Translations under genes and position numbers: made by a program
The notes under the pieces: generated by a model
Databases searched by the model: none
Told to the model about the DNA's origin: nothing
The model's input: the letters and a program-made list of their open reading frames with translations, nothing else
In this document: positions 1 to 8,800 of the stretch, piece after piece
How the letters are laid out: each line of letters begins with the position of its first letter
Numbering within the stretch: position 1 is the first letter of the stretch
Assembly (NCBI GenBank): GCA_030374735.1
Contig: JASCIV010000468.1
Coordinates: 1 to 19,109 of the forward strand
Reading direction: 5' to 3'
Length of the DNA stretch: 19,109 nucleotides
DNA from: Gracilaria caudata
Taxonomy: Eukaryota > Rhodophyta > Florideophyceae > Gracilariales > Gracilariaceae

Positions 1-29
1 TGAAGACATACTCTTCAAGAACTGCATCC

Positions 30-237
30 TCAGTGCAGGCTGTAGTGAACTTCAAACGGAAAAGGAACCTTATCACGATTCACGTCATACACGAAATCGA
101 TCATGTCATCCGGATGAGACTCCAGACGATCGATGTAGCCTTGGACCTCCGCTGTGTACGTCATCTCCTTAGGAAGATGACCGAATTGACCAATGGAAAA
201 GTAGTAGAAGTAGAACAAGAACTCGTACCCGACTTTG
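30..237 (-). CDS. Possible 3'-terminal exon of an unrecognised gene
   Basis: The minus strand is open from about 341 down to a TGA at 30-32. Its C-terminal part reads like real protein, with balanced acidic and aromatic residues, for example RLESHPDDMIDFVYDVNRD near the end. There is no usable ATG except one that would give only 44 residues. Just upstream on the minus strand the sequence CCTGTCTGCAG looks like a 3' splice acceptor, so I place a tentative exon start at 237. The plus strand is also open here from the left edge to 278, so the coding strand is not certain. I do not recognise a family. This could also be a decayed transposon or gene fragment. Confidence 0.25.
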
Positions 238-545
238 CTGCAGACAGGCTCACACACGCGACGACACAGGGCGGTTAACGTGAGAGTTGTGAAAAGGGGA
301 TCTGTAGCTTTTCTTGAAGATGGTTGGTAAGTGATCCAGAATTAACTGCTTCCATTGATTTTCTGTATTCAAGTGTATGCCGTTGTATATTATGTCCTAA
401 AATAGGTTGAATTTGGGAGTACAATGCAAATATCTACGCTCATTTTGAGTGCATTAAGAGGGCCAAATTTTGCTGCAAATTATGATGCTTACTGTGCATT
501 GTTACTCCTATCACAACGTTTTTCTGCCAGAATTAGGCTACAGTT

Positions 546-584
546 CGGCCGCGGCGCGAAGCGCCGCGTGCGGCCGAAGGCCGC
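546..584. repeat. Pair of GC-rich GAA-loop hairpins
   Basis: Two overlapping inverted repeats share arms. The first pairs 550-557 with 561-568 around a GAA loop. The second pairs 570-575 with 579-584, again with a GAA loop. The block is almost pure G+C inside A+T-rich flanks and lies directly upstream of the VWD-domain reading frame. Its role is unknown: it could be a mobile palindromic element, an mRNA 5' structure or intron sequence. Confidence 0.6.
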
Positions 585-596
585 TTACCCCTTGTC

Positions 597-2552
597 GTGT
601 CATTTAAAGACAGGGAAATATCAGTGTTCAAGCTTGTATTGTCCTTCCTAACGCTAAAGTACTACATCATTTTCGACTGCACGGTGCCCGCAATCGCAGA
701 TGATGCGTCTACATGCACGGACACAAACTTTGGAGGGGGCTCGTTCATGGACCCACACATTCGCACCTTTGACGGACTGGGATATGAATGTCAGGCATCT
801 GGGGAGTTTGTCATGTCGAAAGGAAAGTCATTTGAGATCCAAGCCCGATTCTTTGGAGAGTCAGCTCGGGGAAGTGTGATTACCGGTTTAGCATCGAAGG
901 TAGAAAACAGCCCTGTTATCCAGTTCTCCATGGCGAAGGATTCTAATGAGAAAACTATTCCGATTGCCTCTTGTCCCGTTCTGTTTCTTGCAGACAACGA
1001 AATAAGGATTCTTTCATCAAATGTGCAAGATATTAGAGGTGTTTCTGTTTTGGTTAAGTCCAAACTCATCACAGTTGTGTACCCAAACAACATCTTCTAC
1101 GAGATGCGAGTGTCAAAATCGTCATCTTTTGGTTGCTTCTTCTCGCGGTTCTTGTTCAAAATTCCCTCCTCGTTAGCAAAGGACGAGGACATTCTTGGAT
1201 TGCTAGGAACGCCGAATAAGAAACTGGATGACGATTGGAGAAACCGCGATGGAAAAGGTTTAAAGATACCACTATTCACGTTTGGAAAGGAAGCGTATGA
1301 CTATTGCGCACAGAACTGGTGTCTTACATCCGAGAAGAAATCTCTATTCTTCTACGAGGAAGGAAGAAGTTTTGATTCGATATCAAAATGTTCTCGCAAG
1401 TATGAAAAACTTGATTTAGAGACTTTCACACCTAAACTGCGGAGATTAAGAGCTATCTGCGGAAGTAATAGAGAATGTCTCGTGGACGGCATGGTAGGTA
1501 CAGAAGAAGATGCCCGTGCCTCTCTGGCGGAACAAGAGGAACTCAAGGGACAAGGCATCATATTTCCTTCAGTGACAACAGAAATATTTTCCATATATCC
1601 GACAAAAACGTATCGCATGGGTCCCATACAGATCAAATTGGTTATTGACCTATCTAATGTGGAGGATAAAGCGAGATTTGTGAAGACATTCAAGGCATTT
1701 TCCATCAACGCGAAAACAAAAGAGCGTCTTGCGTCACCGGATATCATTCTGAGGGACAGCGGAGAAGGCGCAGATGAAGAAAAGAATGATAAGATTTACT
1801 CAGGATACACTGACGCTTACCTACCCGGGGTCTTGAATGAATGGAGTTATGTAGCGCTTCCGTTCAGTGACACTGGAGCAATCAACGATGAGTCTTTGAT
1901 ATTTGAATCCGAAAAGAAGGTAGAAACGTTCAGCTATAGTTCTGGCGTACCCGCATCACCAGCATTTGACAGAACGGAAAAGAATATAATGAGCTTAAGC
2001 CGGCTTTCCCTGCAGCTGAAGAAAAGGGCTAGATGGAGTGAAGATACCAAACTTTCAGTTCGCTTCGGTGGCGAAGTTGTGGGCCCTGATTGCGGGAATA
2101 CTGAGGAGGTAGAAACCTGGTTCACAGGTTTGAAGAAGGTATCAATATCTGGCAATTATGTTCGGGTAGAAGTGACTTCGATTACGTTGCTTCGCGAATC
2201 AAAGAGTTATGATATCGGCATTGACTTGAAAAAAGCACAAAGCAATGGGCTTTTTGAAAGTGGAGAAAAGGTGAGAGCTAGTGTTTTTGCGGATGTGAGG
2301 GACTTGAAGGAGCCGGAGACACTTACATTGGGGTCCCGAACGCTTTTCGTTGATGCTGGCACCCAGAGATTATCTTTGTTCGGGTTTAGATATTACACGG
2401 GGTACTTTGTGTACCGGCCTGGTGGGAAGCATAATGGATGTGCTTCCACATTGGTTGGGCATGTGGACCTTTCGGTTGTTGGAGATGGTAAGGATTTGCG
2501 GGTTGAGATTATTCCTGCTGGTGATACTGCCAAGACCAACTTCAGGTTCTGA
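597..2552 (+). CDS. VWD-domain protein, probably secreted; N-terminus unresolved
   Basis: Residue numbers count from 597. Residues about 46-245 form a von Willebrand type D domain. It opens with GGSFMDPHIRTFDGLGYEC and GEFVM, and continues with GLLGTPN followed by a DDDW/RDG stretch. A W-x6-SLFFY segment and C288...CLVDG follow, a typical post-VWD arrangement. Residues 381-404 (PDIILRDSGEGAD...NDKIYSGY) resemble the D-x-G-x-G-x-D...NDG-x-YS motif of CLCA-type extracellular proteins. The rest is beta-rich and unassigned. Cysteines and the VWD fold imply an extracellular or cell-surface role. The start is a problem. The frame is open from 537, but 597 is GTG and the first in-frame ATG is at 747, inside the VWD domain. 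Residues 11-34 are hydrophobic and end in PAIA-DD, like a signal peptide, so an upstream exon probably supplies the ATG. The TGA at 2550-2552 is clear. Confidence 0.82.
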   Translation: MSFKDREISVFKLVLSFLTLKYYIIFDCTVPAIADDASTCTDTNFGGGSFMDPHIRTFDGLGYECQASGEFVMSKGKSFEIQARFFGESARGSVITGLASKVENSPVIQFSMAKDSNEKTIPIASCPVLFLADNEIRILSSNVQDIRGVSVLVKSKLITVVYPNNIFYEMRVSKSSSFGCFFSRFLFKIPSSLAKDEDILGLLGTPNKKLDDDWRNRDGKGLKIPLFTFGKEAYDYCAQNWCLTSEKKSLFFYEEGRSFDSISKCSRKYEKLDLETFTPKLRRLRAICGSNRECLVDGMVGTEEDARASLAEQEELKGQGIIFPSVTTEIFSIYPTKTYRMGPIQIKLVIDLSNVEDKARFVKTFKAFSINAKTKERLASPDIILRDSGEGADEEKNDKIYSGYTDAYLPGVLNEWSYVALPFSDTGAINDESLIFESEKKVETFSYSSGVPASPAFDRTEKNIMSLSRLSLQLKKRARWSEDTKLSVRFGGEVVGPDCGNTEEVETWFTGLKKVSISGNYVRVEVTSITLLRESKSYDIGIDLKKAQSNGLFESGEKVRASVFADVRDLKEPETLTLGSRTLFVDAGTQRLSLFGFRYYTGYFVYRPGGKHNGCASTLVGHVDLSVVGDGKDLRVEIIPAGDTAKTNFRF

Positions 2553-3304
2553 TCTCGGATCTTACTCTTGTAAAACGTCGAGTTGGCCGCTACGGCTGCT
2601 GCCGAGCAGCAGTGGAAATGAAAGCTTTTTTCTTCTGAAAAACCATTGCTTTTTCATCATAAACCGAAGACAGTTTGCCACTATACCTACAATTTAAAAC
2701 CTGGCAATGGGCCATAAAAAGCAAAAAAAGGAAAAGGTCTAACGCGTAAAACCACTCTTTTGGTCTACCCTGGGTAAAACGCAACTCCCACCGGGTAGAA
2801 GAGGTTTATGCTTACGAATATGTATCGACTCATAATTCTAATAGTGTCGTCGGGAGTGTCCTTGATGTTATTCACATTTTGGCGCGCGAAGGACATTGCC
2901 AAAATTGAGCTGAACACTGACGATAGTGCAGTGCTCCCTCCCTGACTTGTCTTTGTGGGATTGGGCGAAAGGGTGACGATGCTGAACCCCGCTTCGTTAT
3001 TGGGTTGCGGGCTCGGTACGGGGAGGTGGTTGGTCAGCGGTCTGACGTTAGCGACGCCGTTTCTATTCGGCATGAGCCGAAATAATTTAGTGGAAGATCT
3101 AATGTGCGACGGTATCTAACAAGGCATGCCCGGGTGGATCCACTTCCCCCTTCCTCTCTTTTGTACCAAACTGGTAAAAAGAGGCCGACGAAACAAAGCG
3201 CAGAGCTGCGTGAAAGCAAACGATCATGTTTTTCCGCGCAGCTGCCGGTCTCACAATACCTCCCGGCGCATTGAACTCCTCTTGCCGCACCACCGAAGAA
3301 CGAC
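2553..3304. other. Spacer between VWD gene and two-membrane-segment gene
   Basis: No convincing gene is visible. Several short overlapping frames are open on both strands around 2765-3460, but none has family features or a consistent start. The first 200 bases are A/T-rich with A-runs and probably hold the 3' end of the VWD transcript. No AATAAA was seen close to the stop. The segment nearest 3304 should hold the promoter of the downstream gene, but I see no TATA box. Confidence 0.5.
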
Positions 3305-3814
3305 ATGTCGAGCCCGAGAGACACCCAACCTCCTCTGCAGGATACGTCGTGTTCTGCTGAACGGCTGCTTCGCGCCAAGTATCTTATTAACAACGCCGGG
3401 CGCTGGTCGGCGTATCCCAGTTTCCTCAGATGCGCTCATCACGCAATCATGGAACTAAGATGCACCGAAGATGATTTACAGTCATGGTCTCTTGTGAAAA
3501 TCAGAGACGCCAAAGATGACATTGAAAGGTCTGTTGACATCACTCAAGAGGTTCTTGTATACGCATGGCCCTTATCGTTCACAACAATCTACATGTTTCT
3601 GTATTTCGCCAGCTCGCAACTATGGGTTCTTTTTGCCGTCGCGTTCCATGTTTCTCTGTATGCGTATCGCTTCTTTCTCAGACACCATGTACATGCTTTT
3701 GCAACCATCTGTGAAAATCGTGCGCGCCGAGCAGCACAAGTAGATGACACGGAGTGCAGTTGTGACTGCCTGGGTGCTGCAAGCCGACGAAATTACATTT
3801 CGGCTTCCACATAG
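3305..3814 (+). CDS. Small protein with two predicted membrane segments, family unknown
   Basis: The frame has a proper ATG and 169 codons. Residues 1-60 are polar. Residues 66-82 (around AKDDIERSVDITQE) look helical. Two hydrophobic stretches follow at about 83-102 and 105-126, separated by only a few residues, which suggests a helical hairpin in a membrane. The C-terminal part is basic (FFLRHH, ENRARRAA), then Cys-rich (CSCDC). I do not recognise the family. Support that it is a gene comes from a degenerate relative at 5210-5687 that keeps the same order: K-x-LI, G-x-W-x-x-Y, a basic-Cys pair, AKDD, two membrane segments and a basic helix. The two align across the AKDD-to-basic-helix stretch without gaps by eye. 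A hairpin (3840-3845 with 3849-3854) lies just after the stop. The start is the first ATG of the frame and could be internal to a longer spliced gene. Confidence 0.55.
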   Translation: MSSPRDTQPPLQDTSCSAERLLRAKYLINNAGRWSAYPSFLRCAHHAIMELRCTEDDLQSWSLVKIRDAKDDIERSVDITQEVLVYAWPLSFTTIYMFLYFASSQLWVLFAVAFHVSLYAYRFFLRHHVHAFATICENRARRAAQVDDTECSCDCLGAASRRNYISAST

Positions 3815-4242
3815 TAGCTCTTTCCCTATGAGTTAGTCTAAGCCCCGAGGGCTTGATCAAGAGGGATGCCTCTTCGGCGATACACTTCGCTTTTCTACAA
3901 GGGTGTATGAGCAGAAGCATTGACAGCAACATGGGTCTTCTTGGTTCGACGCACTGATTCGGCGCAAAGCGCACAGCGTCACAAAGCTAGGGGTTGGCCA
4001 TATTGGCACCGCCATTACTTTGAACCCGTTTTTGTCCTTTTGGCATTAATGAAACCCTGCGCTCCCGCCTACATGAGATGAACTAGAGGACAGAGAAGAG
4101 TACCGTTGTTTCAATGTTGCAAGGATGTGATTCGTCTCTCGCCCGAGACGGTTCATCCAACTGCTCACCTTGTCAATTCATTTTTGGGTGTAGGTTTGGA
4201 GACATGGAACCAACTTTTTACGACGGCGAAGGAGTGGGCGGC

Positions 4243-4284
4243 GGCAGTAAGGCGGATTGGCAGTAAGGCAAAGTGGCAGTAAGG
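4243..4284. repeat. 16-bp tandem repeat, about 2.6 copies
   Basis: Units at 4243-4258, 4259-4274 and a partial unit at 4275-4284 each start GGCAGTAAGG and differ in their last six bases. This is a small minisatellite with no coding context. Confidence 0.8.
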
Positions 4285-4335
4285 ACTGAGCGTGTGACAA
4301 ACGATTTTTGACGGTATGTGATTGGTATCGGTCGA

Positions 4336-4375
4336 GGGGCGGGAGGGAGCGGGGGGAGTAGGAGGGTGGGGGTTG
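4336..4375 (+). other. G-run cluster with G-quadruplex potential
   Basis: The plus strand carries closely spaced G-runs of 4, 3, 3, 6, 3 and 5 bases. Most are separated by one to three bases, with one gap of seven. This meets the usual G3+N1-7 quadruplex pattern several times over. It is strand-asymmetric and lies in non-coding sequence just after the 16-bp tandem repeat. Confidence 0.65.
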
Positions 4376-5209
4376 CGCTTTTCTCCAGCGTCCGAAAAGC
4401 AAAGTTCGTCGAAAGTAAACGCTTTCCAGAGCGACACACGAAACGAAAACTCCTTGTAGATACATATGGAATCTCTCACGACGTGCTGCGTTCAGCTCTC
4501 ACAACCATTTGTGAACAGTAGTAGCAATATGTTTTCGTTGGAATCGAACTCAATGTTGGCTGGGTTGGCGGAGTATTCGGACAGGGTTCGCGTTTGATAG
4601 TTGCAAGACAATTGTTGTTACGTAAGCGGAATATGGAGATTGATTCCACTGATATCTCCTTCACGTAGACGGTGCTGATGGCGTACAGCCTAGTTTTCAG
4701 TTCCGTCCGATGCCTAACTTTCAAGGCCAACGTGATGCGAAGCTCACGTCACAACATCTTATAAGAGCTTTTGAGGGCAATATATCACAAATATGTTCGT
4801 CTGCTTGCACAGAATCCTTTCCCTATCAAACACAGCGACAGCTCATATCCAAAGCAACCTTTCAGAACTGCGGGTTTTTGCTGAGCGACCACTTTGTGGT
4901 TCTCTCAACATGACGATTACGGCTGATTCTAAGGTGTGCAAGAACAGCATGATACAGCCATGTTTGCTAATCGTTCTCATTGCTTCTCTTTGCTTCCAAA
5001 CCCCTGGAAAGGTCTCGAAATACCCCAACATGTATGCCCGTTTGAAAGCTTGGCTCGATCAAAATAGTTGACAGACGCGTGCGTAATTCGTGACGACGAC
5101 GCTACGACGGGTTTCACCATTTCGTTATCGTATTGCCTAAACGATTCGGATCATGTTGAGTATTGCGAACAAACTTGCACGCCATCATTTTGCGCTCTGA
5201 ACTCAGTGA

Positions 5210-5687
5210 TTAGGCAAGTCTACAATAGAAGATGAGGCTAAAGGAGAAAGCAGTGGTGCTGGCAAGCTCGATGAAGCGCACCGAGAAGTGAAATCGTTGA
5301 TTGAAACAGATGGACATTGGAGGAATTACTGAAGTGCGTGAAGGAGGCAAGAACTCGTCTTACAGACCTTCAACATAGCGAGCGGTTGTTAGACCACCCA
5401 GAGGCAAATATCCACTGGAGAGTGCCAAGGATGACTTGCAGGTAGCTGTCAAGAAGTTGGAAGAATTGCGAACTCTTGTTGTGGGCACAGTTCTTGCTGG
5501 TGGTGGTGTTACTCTTTATTTAACGGACAATCCAGGGCTTTCTTTCTTGATTCTTCTCTCCGGACTTTCAATAGAATGGTATAAGCAAAACCTTGATACA
5601 AAGCATGCCGAACTCAAACGTTGCTGCAATATTCTACAACGTCTGCGGGACAAGAGAGAATGCAGCAAAAGTTCGTTGACTCCATAG
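5210..5687 (+). pseudogene. Frameshifted relative of the 3305-3814 membrane protein
   Basis: Three successive frames carry one continuous protein-like signal. Frame one (to a TGA at 5330) contains EVKSLIETDGHWRNY. Frame two (from about 5329) begins LKCVKEARTRL and runs to about 5414. Frame three (about 5415-5687) begins LESAKDDLQ and holds two hydrophobic stretches (TLVVGTVLAGGGVTLYL and LSFLILLSGLSI), then a basic helix and a stop. Each step is equivalent to loss of one base. The order matches the protein at 3305-3814, including G-x-W-x-x-Y, the basic-Cys pair and AKDD. No ATG starts frame three. Short introns instead of frameshifts are possible but less likely, because the joins need only single-base corrections. 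Confidence 0.55.
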
Positions 5688-5866
5688 ATACTCGATACCA
5701 GTGTTACTCTTGATGAGACACTTAATGTTACGTTTGTCTGCCATTGACAACCCTTGTTTGCGAGATGAGGACTTTCTGCACCAGTATGTTTGGGAGCAAG
5801 GGATAAAGATCAAAATGCATTTTCAATGAGATACCCTTCTTTGATTTTGGTAGTCGTTCCAATCTC

Positions 5867-8800
5867 TCAAACTTCCGAAATCTGACGTTCAACCAACTTC
5901 GAGTACTCCCCATTCTTCCGCATAAGAGCCTCATGATTTCCCTGTTCGACAACAACCCCTCTTCGGATCACAGCGATGACATCCGCATTCCGAATTGTCG
6001 ACAATCGATGCGCAACAAGAACCGTAGTTCGCCCCTGAATCGCATTTTCAAGGGCGGCTTGTACTGCCTTTTCACTCTCACTGTCCAAAGCGCTCGTTGC
6101 TTCGTCCAACAATAGCAAAGGCGGTTTTCGAATCAAACTTCGGGCAATTGCCACACGCTGCTTTTGTCCTCCACTCAATGTATCGCCTCTCGTACCGACA
6201 AGCGTATTGTATCCTTGCGGCAGCATCTGGATGAAATCGTGAGCATTGGCGAGTTTGGCAGCCTCTTCAACATCATTGATCGTTATGACACTTTCGCCTC
6301 CAAGATGTGCGCCGTAAGCAATGTTGTCAAATATAGACCTGTTGAAAAGCTCAGGCTCTTGGGAGACGAGCCCCATCGTGCTTCGGAGGCTTTGAACATT
6401 GATGTGCTCCGCATCTTTCTCGTCAAAGTTGATACTTCCCTTTCGGATTGAATAGAACCGTTGCAACAAGGAAATAACAGTGCTCTTGCCGTGACCGCTG
6501 GGTCCAACCACTGCTATGGTCTTCCCCGTATCGATGTCCAAGCTAAGACCACGCAGCACTCGACAATCCGGCCTTCTTGGATATTCGAAATACACCTTCT
6601 TCATCGACACCCCATTTCCAATTCCACAAATATTCTCGCCCTCTGCGCTTGTCGGGTCGATTTGGCTTTGACGATCGATCAGTCGATAAATATGCGTGGC
6701 TCCCAATTTGGCCGCAACGACATCTGGGACAAACGCAGCTGCCCCACCTAACATCGCGGCGCTAAACATCAAAGCCATTGTGCTTGTGAACATGTCATCA
6801 TATGAACAGTACCCGTCCTCAACAAACTTTCCTCCAGCTTTGTAAGCGGCATACCAAATCATTGACTTGCAGAACTCTGAAAACCCATACGCCACTCCGT
6901 TCACAACGCCACTCTTACGCTTCGATTTGAGGGTGCTGCTAATTTTCACATCGTAGCGCTCAACGAATACATCTTCCACCCCAAGATACCGCACAGTGGA
7001 GATATTATCGACAGCCTCTACTGCGATTCCGTTCGCCTGAGAAAACGCTCTCCGAGTTCCTGAATCGATGCCTGCAGAAATCCGTACTTCAAAGTATCCA
7101 CCAAGAATGTTTCCAGGAATTATAGCAAGAACGATAAGTGCCAGACGCCAACACGTTGCAAATGAAACTATCAAACCACAGCACAGAGCTGCAAGAATGT
7201 TCATTGTGATACCAAGAAGATCCCCAGTAAGACCCTTCACTGCAGTGGCCTCGCCAGAAAGAAGATGAGTGAGAGAACCTAAGGAATTCTCTTGAAGATC
7301 GAAGTAGCCCATCTCCTGTTTGAGCAAGGAACGAAGGGCGAGGCGACGAAGTTTCATAGTGAGCACTTCTCCTGAAATGTGCAGTGCACTATACTGCAAG
7401 AAATTTCCAACCAAACCCATCCCAGCCAGAATGAGAAACGCGACGCACCACTTCCGAATACCACTTGTGCTGTTACCTCGAAGCATAACGTCAACTACTT
7501 GTGTGAGAGGAATTGAAGTAAGAGGTAACACGACGGCTTGAAGAATAGAGCCGAACACGCCAATCGCAATTAAGGGCCATTCGCTGCGGTTTAACCGAAG
7601 AGATCGTAGAAAGAGCCCCTTGTCTACGGGCCGTTTCTCGCCCTCATCCCCGGTGCGATATGGAGATATTGAGTCTACGCCCGTCTTGCTGGCAGAAAAG
7701 GGAGCGGAATCTTTGCTCGTAAACATCTGCCCAGGCAATTCTTCTTCTCGATCATCCGTGTCATCCGCCAGCTCCTGTCTTTCCCTTTCAAACTTTTTTC
7801 TCTCAATGTTTTGCAACTCCATTAGCTTCTTATACACACCGCCTTCTCGACGAATCAGATCCAAATGAGTCCCCCTTTCTTGTACGATTCCATCACCAAT
7901 GCAAGATATGGAGTTGGAGCCACGAACAGTGCTTAGACGATGCGCTATAGTTATTGTCGTGCGACCAATAGAAGCTTTCTCCAAAGCGTTTTGAACAATG
8001 CTCTCACTCGTGGCATCCAAGCTAGACGTAGACTCATCAAGGATTAGAATCTTAGGATTACGCAAAATTGCTCGCGCGATACATATCCTCTGCTTCTGAC
8101 CGCCACTCAACAACGCTCCACGCTCACCGAGAACAGTATTGTATCCGTCGGGTAGTTTTGTGATAAACGAATGAGCATTGGCAATCTTTGCAGCCTCCAT
8201 GATTTGATCATCAGTGACTCGGCGCGGCACCACGACCCTCTTCCCAGACTTCGGGTCCACCGAGAACTCCACCCCTGCACCAAGTGCAATGTTCTCTTTA
8301 ATAGAGAGCTTGAAAAGGGATGGGGTTTGTGCAACTATACCCATCTGGGCTCTCAACCAGCATACGTTGAATTCGCGGAGGTCCACACCATCCAGAGTGA
8401 CACTTCCATTTGTCGGATCATACAGTCGCATAACAAGACGAGCAACAGTAGACTTCCCACAACCCGATTTTCCAACGAATGCTTCCGAAGTACCTTCCGG
8501 AATCTCAAGGTTGAAACTGTTGAGCACCAGTCTGCGATCTTCAACATCATCCTTCTGGTACGTGAAATCGACGTCATCGAAACGTAAGCGACCAGTAATA
8601 TCATGGTCTGGTATGCGTCCTACATCATAATCGAGTGGGTCAATCTCGCTCTTACGCTCAATGATCTGAAACACTCGAGGGGCTGCAGCCTGTGCGACAG
8701 GAATGGATTTAAACGCTGGACCGGCTGTACCCAGTGAGCTCGCACCAATCGCAACGGACACGAACACAAGCACAACATCTCCAGCAGAGATATCACCGGA

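Larger units (their letters stand above)
3815..5209. other. Long spacer, mostly without recognisable genes
   Basis: The spacer contains a hairpin AAGCCC-CGA-GGGCTT at 3840-3854, a 16-bp tandem repeat and a G-run cluster, both listed separately. A 54-codon ATG frame at 4910-5071 carries a hydrophobic stretch (LLIVLIASLCF). It lies just upstream of the broken membrane-protein copy and could be a first exon or chance. The other short frames overlap on both strands and show no family features. Confidence 0.5.

Noticed and set aside
2765..3074. Minus-strand frame of about 100 codons with an ATG
   Set aside because: There is no recognisable motif, its composition resembles the surrounding spacer, and it overlaps other short open frames.
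4165..4479. Several overlapping minus-strand frames of 73-104 codons
   Set aside because: All are open only because of the G-run cluster and minisatellite; their translations are Pro/Ser-rich low complexity.
8171..8630. Plus-strand frames of 138 codons within the ABC gene
   Set aside because: They are antisense to NBD1 coding sequence and show no independent features.
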